Assembly (NCBI RefSeq): GCF_000317045.1
Contig: NC_019703.1
Location: forward strand, 3,150,501 to 3,214,500
DNA length: 64,000 bases
Source: Geitlerinema sp. PCC 7407
GTDB taxonomy: Bacteria; Cyanobacteriota; Cyanobacteriia; PCC-7407
Direction: 5' to 3'
Shown here: positions 28,101-35,876 of the stretch, one piece after another
Layout: each line of letters starts with the position of its first letter
How positions within the stretch are numbered: the first letter of the stretch is position 1
Translations under genes and position numbers: made by a program
Notes under the pieces: model-generated
What the model saw: the letters and a program-made list of their open reading frames with translations, nothing else
What the model was told of the DNA's origin: nothing
Database searches by the model: none

Positions 28101-28770
28101 AATAGAGCACCTCTGCCTTACCCGCCGGGTCGCCCAGGGTTTCGTAGACTGCGAGAGCCTCCTGGTAAGCGTCGATCGACCGCTGGGTCTGGCCCAGGTT
28201 GTTGTAGAGAATGCCCAAGAACTGGAGCTGGGTAGCTTCCATCTCGGGCAGGCGCAGTTCTCGGGCGATCGCCAGAGACTTTTCGTAGGTCGCGATCGCT
28301 TTTTGGGTTTCGCCGGTCTGTTCGTAGATCCCGGCCATGCCGCTCAGGGTGACGGCTTCTGCCTCACGGTTGGGCAGCGCTTCGTAGATGGTCAGTGCGC
28401 TCTGGTAGGCAGCCAGGGCCTGCGGCAGCTCGCCCCGCAGCACGAAAATAAAGCCGAGGGCCTGGAGGGTCAGGCCTTCCTGAGCGCGATCGCCTCTCTG
28501 CTGCCAGAGGGTCCGGATCGCCTGCAAGTCGGCGATCGCCTGCTCGACTTCTGCCGGATCGCCGCTTCCGGCTCGCTGGAGAGCGTCGTTGTAGCGCTCC
28601 CGGAGCTGAGCCTGGCTCGACAGGTTATCCTCCGTCGTTTCAGCCGCCGGGGCCGCCTGCCCCCACACAGGTCCACTCGGCGCCACGCCCAGCAGACATC
28701 CCAAGGCGATCGCGCTGCCCCACAGCCCACCAAACTTAGCCCCAGCCATCATCTGCAACCCGCCCAACAA
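25165..28770 (-). CDS. Exported TPR-repeat CHAT-domain (caspase-like) protein
   Basis: 1201 residues. The N-terminus has a signal-like segment (LWGSAIALGCLLGVAP; cleavage near VWGQA). Residues ~50-640 are about 15 tetratricopeptide repeats (for example AIADLQAIRTLW, LGNYQQALKRYADAIALQRE). A coiled coil follows near 730-790, and a CHAT domain fills ~870-1201 with catalytic His1061 (VHFATHG) and Cys1110 (LSACETG). CHAT domains are caspase-superfamily peptidases; TPRs recognise partners or substrates. A periplasmic location is inferred from the signal segment. It stands alone on its strand, divergent from the membrane protein at 29041. Confidence 0.93.
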   Translation of the reverse strand: MLGGLQMMAGAKFGGLWGSAIALGCLLGVAPSGPVWGQAAPAAETTEDNLSSQAQLRERYNDALQRAGSGDPAEVEQAIADLQAIRTLWQQRGDRAQEGLTLQALGFIFVLRGELPQALAAYQSALTIYEALPNREAEAVTLSGMAGIYEQTGETQKAIATYEKSLAIARELRLPEMEATQLQFLGILYNNLGQTQRSIDAYQEALAVYETLGDPAGKAEVLYSLGTLYTELGQLPKGLEYLRQAYDGARELPNQTAVLTRTLVALGYTYLAMGETDQGITYLQEAATLQGAQEDLAGQSLTLYALGGAYFRQGDHQKAIAAFESVLEKQQRVGNQNLIAAVHSSLGNVYSQRGQYQQAREMAEMALQIYERLDDKAEIAGTLTTLGSIDAGLGNYQQALKRYADAIALQREIGQLPGEAETVVTMANLYRQLGSYDLSLSTYERALAIQREIGDRGTEALILESMGSVQRQAQNDPAALQSYEQAIALARQQQNPLQEATFLASLSRLHTENQRPQAAAESLNRALEIYRRQGNLLGETAALGQMGRLYTSLQEYDRAAAILEDALDRIRSAQVPVAEANILRNLAQVYRLQGKFADGRAALDRELRLREILGDREGQAESLYQLALVERDQANLPAAKASLERAIALVEALRTGVTTDKLRTSFFASKQAYYELYIDVLMQLHDRAPEQGYAAMALQASERARARSLLDLLALARADVRAGVDPKLLAEAETLGQQIEAAEKQRVTLLNRSASPERLTGLQQEVDSLLARLQTLEAQIRATSPRYADLTQPQPLSLAEIQQQVLDDQTLLLQYSLGEERSYLWVVSPTDLRSYTLPGRASLEAAAQAFYQQMPRLDTTPTFSDDRAIIAIPREGPPPPAGTSYDAQISQVLLGPIADRLQGQRLLIVADGALQYVPFSALQIPGAGKAPLITQHEVIHLPSASTLGLLRRETAQRAPAPKTVAIFADPVFTLGDERFQTFWKVPPPQPAPDLEEVAFRQARQSWGMGLGRLPFTSVEAEKIGAIVPDAQEFVASGFEASREKVLDTDLSQYRIVHFATHGLLNAQNPELSGIVLSLFSADGESQNGFLRLRDIFNLKLPVELVVLSACETGLGQNVRGEGMVGLTRGFMYAGAPRVLVSLWSVDDEGTSVLMSLFYRKLLQEQLAPGAALRAAQIEMSQDPQWRSPYYWAAFTLQGEWR

Positions 28771-29040
28771 ATTAAAAGCTGAGCCTTATTCTAGAGAGCG
28801 CTTTAGGGAAACGGTATCTCGATCGCCCGTTTTGCAATCCTTATTTAGGATTTTCTTTCGCTTTGTAGCGAGTTTTTCAAGCAAGATAATGCCAAGAGCG
28901 CGCGCCATGCAAAAACAATGTCAGACTAAAATCTTTGACAAAATCTTGGGCAATTAGAAATCGGCATATCCCAGCGATCGCAAGCTTTTAGAAATCTTGG
29001 ATTGATTCATCAAAACGTCGTCAACCCTAGCCAAAGAAGC

Positions 29041-29778
29041 ATGAATTTAGATCAAGAACCCCAAAAATTACGTCTGAACAGTTTCCGCCAGAAAAGATTG
29101 CTTGGCTTACTGATCATCAGCATCAGTGTCTTGCTGATTATTGTCCGCCAGCAGCTCGCGTTTGTTTGGGACGTTTCTTTACAAGTTCTTGGGCCTTTTA
29201 TTACCTATGCCTTTCTGATTTTTCCTTATATTCTTTTGATCTTAGGGTTCTTTTTGTACCTTCAAACCGAGAGCACTGGCTCAAAATTTGAAGAAAAAGC
29301 CTACCAACAGGCTCAAGTCAGACACGCAGAGGAGCCTGATAAGGCAAAACCAGTCTGGGATATGGCGCAGCTCACCCTAGAAAGCTATTTCAGGCGCAAT
29401 CTCAGTCAAATACAGTGGATTTTCTGGCTCAGCATTGTTGTTATGACCCTGGGGTTTCTTTTGATTCTCTATGGTGTGGCTCTGAGCTATCAAAATCCTC
29501 GTGAAAACTGGATCGTGGGCGCGATCGGCGGCATTGCGGGCATCATGACCGAATTCATTGGCGCGACGTTTTTGTATGTTTACCGATCCAGCATTGAGCA
29601 GGCCGGCAAGTATGCAGAGATTTTGGAGCGTATGAATATCGTGGGAATGTCGATGCAGATTTTAGACAGCGTTGCAGACCCTAATTCTGACCCAGACGCG
29701 ATCGCCGAAGCCAGCCCAGACAATCGGTTGCTTCAGGCAAAAATCGAGATGGCAAAAGCACTCCTAGACAAGCTCTAG
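29041..29778 (+). CDS. Membrane protein resembling the cyanobacterial TRADD-N-associated TM family
   Basis: 245 residues from the ATG at 29041 (an upstream TTG is unlikely). Two N-terminal hydrophobic segments (LLGLLIISISVLLIIV; ITYAFLIFPYILLILGFFL) are followed by the block WDMAQLTLESYFRRNLSQIQWIF and a second hydrophobic pair (WLSIVVMTLGFLLILYGVAL; AIGGIAGIMTEFIGATFLYVY), then a helical tail. The AQLTLExYFxRNLSQ motif plus paired helices matches the two-transmembrane domain found with TRADD-N-type domains in cyanobacterial conflict systems. Assignment is from memory of the pattern. AT-rich; divergent from the TPR-CHAT gene. Confidence 0.68.
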   Translation: MNLDQEPQKLRLNSFRQKRLLGLLIISISVLLIIVRQQLAFVWDVSLQVLGPFITYAFLIFPYILLILGFFLYLQTESTGSKFEEKAYQQAQVRHAEEPDKAKPVWDMAQLTLESYFRRNLSQIQWIFWLSIVVMTLGFLLILYGVALSYQNPRENWIVGAIGGIAGIMTEFIGATFLYVYRSSIEQAGKYAEILERMNIVGMSMQILDSVADPNSDPDAIAEASPDNRLLQAKIEMAKALLDKL

Positions 29779-29819
29779 CCTCCAGCGATCGCTTCAAGCG
29801 CGAATTGAGGGGCGATCGC

Positions 29820-30494
29820 CTATTCCAAAACCACGAGGGACTGAACCACTTTTTCCAGTTCCTGGGGCGTCACGCTGGCATTTTCGCCACAGCCGTAGGT
29901 TTCGCGGTAGTACTCGCCGTCGCCCACCACGACGTTGTAGAGCGGCGAAGGAGATCGCCCACTGAGCGGCGCCGGGAAGCTGCCTAGGCTGGTCTGGGGA
30001 GTCGTCAACTGATCAGCTGAGGGAGCCTGATTTTCGCCCGTGGGCGGCCCAAATAGGATCGTCACTTCCCCCAAGACCTCCGTCGGCGTCTGGAACTCGA
30101 ACTCACTAGAGCCGCCACCCACACCGCCACTGACGCCATTCACCAGCAGGCAGGTATTTTGGGCATTGCGATAGACCAGGGTGTAGCTAGAGCCCTCTCG
30201 GCAGTTGCCCCGCTGAGGCGCGTCGGGGCCGCAGAGATTGGCCTTGACCTCCGATATTTCGAAGACATCCGGCAGATACCTCGGCACCACCACCGGTATA
30301 TCGAGGGCCTGGAGAGAAGATTTTTGCTCGGGGGTGAGCCGATCCGCAGACGCCACTTCGGTGGCGACGGGGCTAGCGGCAGGCGATCGCGTTTCCTCTG
30401 CGACAGGTAGGCTCTCGACCCTCGCCTGAGCACAGCCAAAGAGACCCAAGAAAATGACAGACTGAAGCGCTAATACGATCGGCGAGTGAGACAT
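29820..30494 (-). CDS. Hypothetical lipoprotein
   Basis: 224 residues from the ATG at 30494. The signal sequence SPIVLALQSVIFLGLFGC gives a lipobox-like LFGC with Cys20, so a lipid-anchored periplasmic protein is likely. After a Ser/Ala-rich linker comes a domain with VVPRYLPDVFEIS, CGPDAPQRGNC, TCLLVNGVSGGVGGGSSEF and YYRETYGCGE. Four conserved-looking Cys suggest disulfides. No family recognised. The frame extends upstream of 30494 but would mask the signal peptide. Confidence 0.75.
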   Translation of the reverse strand: MSHSPIVLALQSVIFLGLFGCAQARVESLPVAEETRSPAASPVATEVASADRLTPEQKSSLQALDIPVVVPRYLPDVFEISEVKANLCGPDAPQRGNCREGSSYTLVYRNAQNTCLLVNGVSGGVGGGSSEFEFQTPTEVLGEVTILFGPPTGENQAPSADQLTTPQTSLGSFPAPLSGRSPSPLYNVVVGDGEYYRETYGCGENASVTPQELEKVVQSLVVLE

Positions 30495-30720
30495 TTTCTC
30501 AGATCCCTTGGAAAATTTGCGGAGATAGATACACTCTATAATTGGGCATTTCCGAAGGATAAAGGGAGATGGCGGGCGATCGCCCAATTTCCTGCCCTGT
30601 CTACCTCGCAGCTCAGCAAGTCTCCCATTTTTTAGCCTTTTTCCAAGGCTCTACCAACCGATAGAATTATCCCAAAGTCTCCACGAAGCGCTATCAGTCA
30701 AGCTCTATTTAAATTCCAAA

Positions 30721-31095
30721 GTGATAAATCTCCTCAAGAAGCTGCGTGGCGGCACCCTGATCGGCCTGGGCTATATGCTCTCTCCTCTATCTTGGTGGAA
30801 CGATATCTTTTTTAATCTGCCGATCGCCCTTGTGTTTGGATATGCCGTGAGCTGGATCAAGGCCGACTGGTTTCTGGCAGGAACGGTCGTGGGCTACTGG
30901 CTCTCAAATGTTCTGGGCATCTTGATGATGCAGTTTGGAGCGGTGGATGTCTTCATGGATGAGGAGAAGCGAAACACCCGGCGAGATCTGCTGCTGGGGT
31001 TGGGCGGCTCGACGCTCTATACCGTGGTTATTGCCGCCCTGGTCTATTTCCACGTTTTAGACGTGCCTGACTTTTTGATGGACTTACATCCTTAA
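30721..31095 (+). CDS. Small multi-pass membrane protein, unknown function
   Basis: 124 residues starting at a GTG (30721). Three hydrophobic segments (LSWWNDIFFNLPIALVFGYAV, WFLAGTVVGYWLSNVLGILMM, LLLGLGGSTLYTVVIAALVYF) separated by charged loops (VFMDEEKRNTRRD). The PLSWWNDIFFNLPIA block looks conserved-type, but no family name is known to me. A strong hairpin follows 32 bp after the stop. Confidence 0.7.
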   Translation: MINLLKKLRGGTLIGLGYMLSPLSWWNDIFFNLPIALVFGYAVSWIKADWFLAGTVVGYWLSNVLGILMMQFGAVDVFMDEEKRNTRRDLLLGLGGSTLYTVVIAALVYFHVLDVPDFLMDLHP

Positions 31096-31127
31096 TTCTC
31101 AGCTATTTTCCAAAAGTGTATTTTTTG

Positions 31128-31164
31128 GCTTGAAATTGCAATGAGAGCAATTGCAATTTCAAGC
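31128..31164. terminator. Perfect 15-bp hairpin downstream of the small membrane-protein gene
   Basis: GCTTGAAATTGCAAT (31128-31142) and ATTGCAATTTCAAGC (31150-31164) flank a 7-nt loop. The position, 32 bp after a stop, suggests a terminator, but only TCATTTG follows, a poor U-tract. An mRNA-stabilising hairpin or a remnant repeat is also possible. Confidence 0.45.
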
Positions 31165-31294
31165 TCATTTGACCTGCACAGCATTAAAATTCGAGAATTA
31201 ATTGGGTCTTTAAATCAAATGATTTTCGATCAACTAAAAACCATTGCAAATGGATTATCATAAATTGAAGATTTAATTTTTCGGTATCGACAAA

Positions 31295-31546
31295 ATGCCA
31301 AAATCAGGCTGGATTATTGCATTTGCGGATGATGAGTCCGCTCCTGTCAAAGGATTCTGGGCTAAGAATAAGTGGGTCACAGTTGATGATCCCAACGCTC
31401 CTGGAGCATTTGATAGAGCATTGTTTTATCCTGAGTCATGTCACACTGTTCAAGCAATGCGAATGACAAAGGGGAGTTTGCAAAGCAGAAACCAAGATCG
31501 CGACGTTCGTCTTGTCAGAGCTGAACAATCTTTGCGTTTGATCTAA
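31295..31546 (+). CDS. Small hypothetical protein
   Basis: 83 residues starting MPKSGWIIAFADDESAPVKGFWAK, soluble, with no recognised motif. Evidence that it is real: an independent ATG, acceptable codon use, and a strong terminator 38 bp after its stop with no other plus-strand gene in between. AT-rich like its surroundings. Function unknown. Confidence 0.5.
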   Translation: MPKSGWIIAFADDESAPVKGFWAKNKWVTVDDPNAPGAFDRALFYPESCHTVQAMRMTKGSLQSRNQDRDVRLVRAEQSLRLI

Positions 31547-31583
31547 AGTAATCGTCTATTTCTTATTTCTGAGTAACTCTTGC

Positions 31584-31618
31584 GAAAAGCCGAGGCCTGT
31601 GTAAGGCCTCGGCTTTTC
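31584..31618. terminator. Strong intrinsic terminator, usable on both strands
   Basis: A 14-bp perfect stem GAAAAGCCGAGGCC (31584-31597) / GGCCTCGGCTTTTC (31605-31618) with a 7-nt loop. A-run and T-run are part of the stem. It lies between the small plus-strand gene and the convergent DUF6335 gene. Confidence 0.85.
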
Positions 31619-31652
31619 AGTATCAAGAACTATCGACAGCTAATCTTTGAAC

Positions 31653-31913
31653 CTAGCGATCGCCCTCTTCCAGATCTCTAGCGTCGCTGTCCGAATCGGG
31701 ATCGAGTTCCCAGCGGCGATCGTCTCGCTGCTCTAGCAAGTCGCGAGTGTGGAGCGGATGGCGATCGCGCACTTCGATACCCGCCGCCGCTGCCAGATCC
31801 TCCGTATCATCTTGGTCCGGCGTCGGAGCCGTCCCGCCAACAGCCTCTTCACCGCTCACCGCCGCCTGGTAGTCATACATATCGCGAGCGTTGCGGGGGT
31901 CTGGGGTCACCAT
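31653..31913 (-). CDS. DUF6335 family protein
   Basis: 86 residues, acidic, with AAVSGEEAVGGTAPTPDQD, LAAAAGIEVRD and a closing RDDRRWELDPDS. This is the GEEAxGGxxPTPDQ...RWELDP pattern of the cyanobacterial DUF6335 family. Members are small and soluble, with no known function. Monocistronic by context. Confidence 0.8.
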   Translation of the reverse strand: MVTPDPRNARDMYDYQAAVSGEEAVGGTAPTPDQDDTEDLAAAAGIEVRDRHPLHTRDLLEQRDDRRWELDPDSDSDARDLEEGDR

Positions 31914-32174
31914 AGCAATTGCGCCTCTCAGCAGCCTTCTTTCACTGCCACCTTACGATCGCTGCCCCAACCTGCACCTCTTCAGCAAGACAGAAGCTAG
32001 AAGGAATAGCCGCCCCGAGCAAAATCAAAAGGCGATCGCCCCCTTGGTTCGTCATGCCTTTTTAACGGTTTAATTTGCGATTGCGTCAGCAGGCCCATCG
32101 CTGTCACTATATGCAGGGTGCTGCGTGGTACCACACCTGCACCCTCGAAACATTCACCCCAGCCTGCTAACGCA

Positions 32175-32687
32175 ATGGATCTCAAGTCCCTCATTCGCGA
32201 CATCCCTGACTTCCCCAAGCCCGGCATCATGTTTCGGGACATCACCACCCTGCTTCGCAACTCCGACGGCCTGCGCTACACCATCGACACCCTCGCCGAG
32301 CACTGCGCAGACATGAATGTCGACTACGTTGTCGGGATGGAGTCTCGGGGCTTTATCTTCGGGACACCCCTGGCCTACAAGCTCAATGCCGGATTCATCC
32401 CCGTGCGCAAACCGGGCAAGCTGCCCGCCGCCGTGCACACCGTCGAGTACGAGCTGGAGTACGGCACCGACAGCCTCGAAATTCACCAAGATGCCCTGCA
32501 CGAAGGCAGCCGCATCTTGATCGTCGATGACCTGATCGCCACGGGCGGCACCGCCAGCGCCACCGCAGATCTGATCCAGCGCTCCGGCTGCGAACTCGTG
32601 GGCTTTGGCTTTATTATCGAGCTACGCGACTTGGGCGGCCGTCAGCGCCTGCCCGAAGTGCCCATTGTGTCGCTGGTTGAGTACTAA
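32175..32687 (+). CDS. apt: Adenine phosphoribosyltransferase
   Basis: 170 residues from the ATG at 32175. Purine salvage: adenine + PRPP gives AMP + PPi. Diagnostic blocks: [21 protein letters not shown] at the N-terminus, [14 protein letters not shown], and the PRPP-binding motif [16 protein letters not shown]. The frame extends 19 codons further up, but homologues begin at [15 protein letters not shown] permease gene starts 45 bp downstream on the same strand. Confidence 0.96.
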   Translation: MDLKSLIRDIPDFPKPGIMFRDITTLLRNSDGLRYTIDTLAEHCADMNVDYVVGMESRGFIFGTPLAYKLNAGFIPVRKPGKLPAAVHTVEYELEYGTDSLEIHQDALHEGSRILIVDDLIATGGTASATADLIQRSGCELVGFGFIIELRDLGGRQRLPEVPIVSLVEY

Positions 32688-32732
32688 GGCGCCTCACGCC
32701 ATCGACAAACGCTCCGCAGAGGTCTACAGGTC

Positions 32733-33791
32733 ATGACATTCAGCAGCCTCGATCGCTTCCGAAACTGGGCTAATCCCAAGGGCGGACCGGCGCGGTTTTT
32801 GAGGAGTGAAACCACTGTTTATATTCTCAAGCGACTCTTGCAGGCGCTGATCACGCTGTTGTTTGCCTCTGCGTTGAGCTTTTTCGTGATCCAGCTGGCA
32901 CCGGGCGACTACCTCAGCACCCTGCGCCAAAATCCCCAGATTTCGCCCCAGCGCCTAGAGGAGCTGCGCCAGCAGTTCGGCCTCGATCGCCCGTGGATCG
33001 AGCAGTATGGCCGCTGGCTCTGGCAAATTGTCAGCCACGGCAACTTCGGCACCAGCTTTGTCTATCAGCGATCGGTGGCGTCTCTGCTGTGGGAGCGCGT
33101 ACCGGCGACGCTGCTGCTGGCCTTTTCTTCCCTGGTGATCACCTGGGCGGTGGCGCTGCCCCTAGGGATCATCGGCGCCGTGAATCAAAACAAGCGCGTG
33201 GACCGGGTCCTGCGGGTGCTCAGCTATGTCGGTCAGGGCTTTCCTAGCTTTGTGACGGCGCTGCTGCTGCTGATCCTGGCCCAAAATCTGTCGCCGTGGC
33301 TGCCCGTGGGCGACATGACCAGCATTGATCACGCTGACCTCAATCCGGTGGGGAAAGCCCTAGATATCGGCTGGCACATGATCTTGCCGACGATCGCCCT
33401 CAGCGTGGCCAGCTTCGCGGGGCTCCAGCGGATCACGCGGGGAGAGCTGCTGGACGTGCTGCGCCAAAACTATATCCAAACGGCTCGGGCGAAGGGCCTG
33501 CCCGAAAACCGGGTGATCTACGTTCATGCGCTGCGCAACGCGATCAATCCCCTGATTACGCTGCTGGGGTTTGAGTTCGCCAGCTTGCTGAATGGGGCCT
33601 TTGTGACGGAGTTTTTCTTCAACTGGCCGGGGCTGGGGCGCTTGATTTTGGGCGCGGTGCAGTCCCAGGACCTGTACCTGGTGATGGCGAGTCTGATGAT
33701 GGGCGCGCTGATGCTGATTTTGGGGAACTTGCTGGCGGATCTGCTGCTGAAGTTCGCCGATCCGCGGATTCGTCTAGAAGATCTGCGCTAG
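32733..33791 (+). CDS. ABC transporter permease, DppB/OppB family
   Basis: 352 residues. After a ~30-residue tail, VYILKRLLQALITLLFASALSFFVIQLAPGD is the typical first helix of peptide/nickel-type permeases, with six membrane segments in all. The cytoplasmic coupling loop reads ENRVIYVHALRNAINPLITLLG (EAA motif). Such subunits form the channel for oligopeptides, Ni2+ or similar with DppC, two ATPases and a binding protein, none of which is nearby. It is an orphan here, as is common in cyanobacteria. Confidence 0.93.
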   Translation: MTFSSLDRFRNWANPKGGPARFLRSETTVYILKRLLQALITLLFASALSFFVIQLAPGDYLSTLRQNPQISPQRLEELRQQFGLDRPWIEQYGRWLWQIVSHGNFGTSFVYQRSVASLLWERVPATLLLAFSSLVITWAVALPLGIIGAVNQNKRVDRVLRVLSYVGQGFPSFVTALLLLILAQNLSPWLPVGDMTSIDHADLNPVGKALDIGWHMILPTIALSVASFAGLQRITRGELLDVLRQNYIQTARAKGLPENRVIYVHALRNAINPLITLLGFEFASLLNGAFVTEFFFNWPGLGRLILGAVQSQDLYLVMASLMMGALMLILGNLLADLLLKFADPRIRLEDLR

Positions 33792-33834
33792 AGCGCCTGT
33801 GGTCTCGTTTTGACACCCTATTGGGCCATCAGCC

Positions 33835-34134
33835 ATGGTTTATGAGGTTTATCATTTGCTGCGATCGCGCCAGGATGGGCGCTACTTGGCGGCTCGTCAG
33901 CGATCGCCCGACGCCAGCGAGGGAGCGCCGACCCAGACCTATGTGCTGGTTTTTCGGGAGCACGCGGACGCCCTGAGCTATCTCAACACCCACGCGCCCG
34001 ATGTGGCGACGAGCTTTGCGGTGGAGTCGGTGCCGAGCTCCCAGCTCTCGTCGGTGCTCCAGCGCTGGAGCTTCACAGGCTTTGGGGTGGTCGGCGATCC
34101 GCTGCTGCCAACGGTCGAGTTTTTCCGGGTTTAG
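33835..34134 (+). CDS. Conserved hypothetical protein
   Basis: 99 residues, soluble: MVYEVYHLLRSRQDGRYLAAR, then TYVLVFREHADALSYLNTHA and a hydrophobic C-terminal strand (PTVEFFRV). The alternating strand/helix pattern suggests one small alpha/beta domain. No family recognised. Its TAG stop shares TTAG (34131-34134) with the stop of convergent cutA. Confidence 0.65.
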   Translation: MVYEVYHLLRSRQDGRYLAARQRSPDASEGAPTQTYVLVFREHADALSYLNTHAPDVATSFAVESVPSSQLSSVLQRWSFTGFGVVGDPLLPTVEFFRV

Positions 34135-34448
34135 GGGGCGGCGGTGCTTTCGCCGATCCATTGCAGATAGGCCGGGAGGCCAGCGGTGATGGGCAGGGCA
34201 ATGATTTCGGGCACGTCGTAGGGGTGCGCTGACTTTATGTGGGCGGCGATCGCCTCAAACTGGCCCAGGTCCGTCTTGATCACCAGCTGCCATTCGGGCT
34301 CGTCGTAAATCGTGTCCTGCCAGCGATAGATCGACGTGATGGGCGTGAGGCTGACGCAGGCCGCCAGCTTCGCCTCGACAAGAGATCGAGCGAGCGATCG
34401 CCCCACCGCTTCAGAGGGAGCGGTCACGAGCACCACACCATAGGTCAT
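34131..34448 (-). CDS. cutA: Divalent-cation tolerance protein CutA
   Basis: 105 residues, the usual CutA1 length. Motifs: VLVTAPSEAVGRSLARSLVEAKLAACV, then SIYRWQDTIYDEPEWQLVIKT and HPYDVPEIIALPI. CutA1 forms a very stable trimer; a link to copper tolerance comes from E. coli genetics, while its general role is unsettled. Stop codons overlap the convergent gene by 4 bp. Confidence 0.96.
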   Translation of the reverse strand: MTYGVVLVTAPSEAVGRSLARSLVEAKLAACVSLTPITSIYRWQDTIYDEPEWQLVIKTDLGQFEAIAAHIKSAHPYDVPEIIALPITAGLPAYLQWIGESTAAP

Positions 34449-34524
34449 GTCTTTGGTTCCTCCTCAGATTCGAAAGCCTCGGCCTACCATAATAATTTGG
34501 CGTTCAAATTCACCATTCATCACC

Positions 34525-35196
34525 ATGATCAGAAAACTCGGCTTTGGGCTGCTGTGGCTGGGCTTCGCGATCTATGCCTTCGGCTTTGCGCCACCGAACC
34601 AGCCCGACACCCTCGACCTGATTGTCCGGCTCTCATCCGGCCAGTGGGACGCGATCAATCCCCTGCTCGTGGCGGAGTTCAACATTATGGGCATCTGGCC
34701 CATGATTTACGGGGCGGTTCTCTACGCCGACGGCCACGGCCAAAAGCTGCCGGCTTGGCCCTTTGCCGCCCTTTCCTTTGGCGTGGGGGCTTTTGCGCTG
34801 CTGCCTTACCTGGCCCTGCGCCAGCCCAACCCGACCTTCTCAGGCGAAAAAAGCCGCCTGCTTCAGTTTTGGGATAGTCGGCTGCTGGGGGTGGTCCTGA
34901 GTTTAGGGGCGATCGCCTGTTTGGCCTACGGCCTCAGCCAGGGAGACTGGAGCGCCTTTGTTGCTCAGTGGCGCAGCGATCGCTTTGTTCACATCATGAC
35001 CCTTGACTTCTGTTTGCTGTCGCTGCTGTTTCCGGCGCTGCTGGGCGATGATCTGCGGCGGCGCGGCTTGACTCTGGCGTCGGGGCTAGGGGCGATCGCC
35101 CTGGTTCCCCTGATCGGCCCTCTGGTCTATCTGTGCCTGCGGCCCTCGCTACCGGGCGCGACCCGCTCCAGCGAAACCGTCAGCACCGCCTCCTAG
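34525..35196 (+). CDS. Conserved multi-pass membrane protein
   Basis: 223 residues from the ATG at 34525, about five or six hydrophobic segments (FGLLWLGFAIYAFGF, FNIMGIWPMIYGAVL, FAALSFGVGAFALLPYLAL, ALVPLIGPLVYLCLRP). The block HIMTLDFCLLSLLFPALLGDDLRRRG recalls conserved cyanobacterial/plastid membrane proteins of unknown role. Its stop shares CTAG (35193-35196) with the convergent gene. Confidence 0.72.
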   Translation: MIRKLGFGLLWLGFAIYAFGFAPPNQPDTLDLIVRLSSGQWDAINPLLVAEFNIMGIWPMIYGAVLYADGHGQKLPAWPFAALSFGVGAFALLPYLALRQPNPTFSGEKSRLLQFWDSRLLGVVLSLGAIACLAYGLSQGDWSAFVAQWRSDRFVHIMTLDFCLLSLLFPALLGDDLRRRGLTLASGLGAIALVPLIGPLVYLCLRPSLPGATRSSETVSTAS

Positions 35197-35876
35197 AGCC
35201 ACATCTTCACATCCGTGGGCTTGCCCGCCGCCGCCACCACCCGGTGGCAGCCCGAGTCGGGGTAGGCCCACTGGCAGTGATACTCCTTGGGATCGCCCCA
35301 GCACAGCCCCAGGTACAGCTCCGCCTGAATGGCCGAAATCTCCGCCCACTCCGCCGCCTCAATCAGCTGCTCTACCGCCGCGCGCGACAGCGGCGGCGGG
35401 TCATAGGCCGCCCCCCACAGGGTCAAGGACTCAGCAGCGTCCCACCAAAACGCCAAAATTTCCGCCTTGGCCGCCATCAGGGTTTCTTTGTCGCCCTCCA
35501 CCGCCGACAGCTGGGGATGCAGCTCTGGCACGTAGACACTCTTGCCGCGAAAGCGACACTCGTGCCACACCAAACCCGAGATCTGGTGCTTCTGCTGGTA
35601 GCGGTGGATTTCGGTCCGGAAGTCCTGGTAGGCCATGATCCGGCTCATCTGATCGGTGCCCAGCGCTTTGGCCAGGACCGGATCGTTGATGCGGTCTTCT
35701 GGCGACAGCAGCACGCGCTGGCCTAGACGGGTTGCGCGCAGCTCCTGATCCAGTATGCGAATGAGATCAGCGGTGGTGTAGGGCATCGGCTCAGCAAGCG
35801 TGGAGGGAGCAAGCAAAAGCAGCGTGGCGATCGCGCCAACAGGTAGAAAGAAGATTGGGCTGGTTTGGATGACCAA
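35193..35876 (-). CDS. Exported hypothetical protein
   Basis: 227 residues with a signal peptide (FFLPVGAIATLLLLAPSTLAEP, cleavage after LA/E). The mature part is helical and rich in acidic and aromatic residues (HECRFRGKSVYVPELHPQL, WAEISAIQAELYLGLCWG, CQWAYPDSGCHRVV), with four Cys that could form disulfides. No family recognised. Probably periplasmic. Confidence 0.7.
   Translation of the reverse strand: MVIQTSPIFFLPVGAIATLLLLAPSTLAEPMPYTTADLIRILDQELRATRLGQRVLLSPEDRINDPVLAKALGTDQMSRIMAYQDFRTEIHRYQQKHQISGLVWHECRFRGKSVYVPELHPQLSAVEGDKETLMAAKAEILAFWWDAAESLTLWGAAYDPPPLSRAAVEQLIEAAEWAEISAIQAELYLGLCWGDPKEYHCQWAYPDSGCHRVVAAAGKPTDVKMWL

Noticed and set aside
27742-28782. 346-codon open frame antisense to the TPR-CHAT gene
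   Set aside because: It follows from repetitive TPR codons on the other strand; no independent motif or start context.
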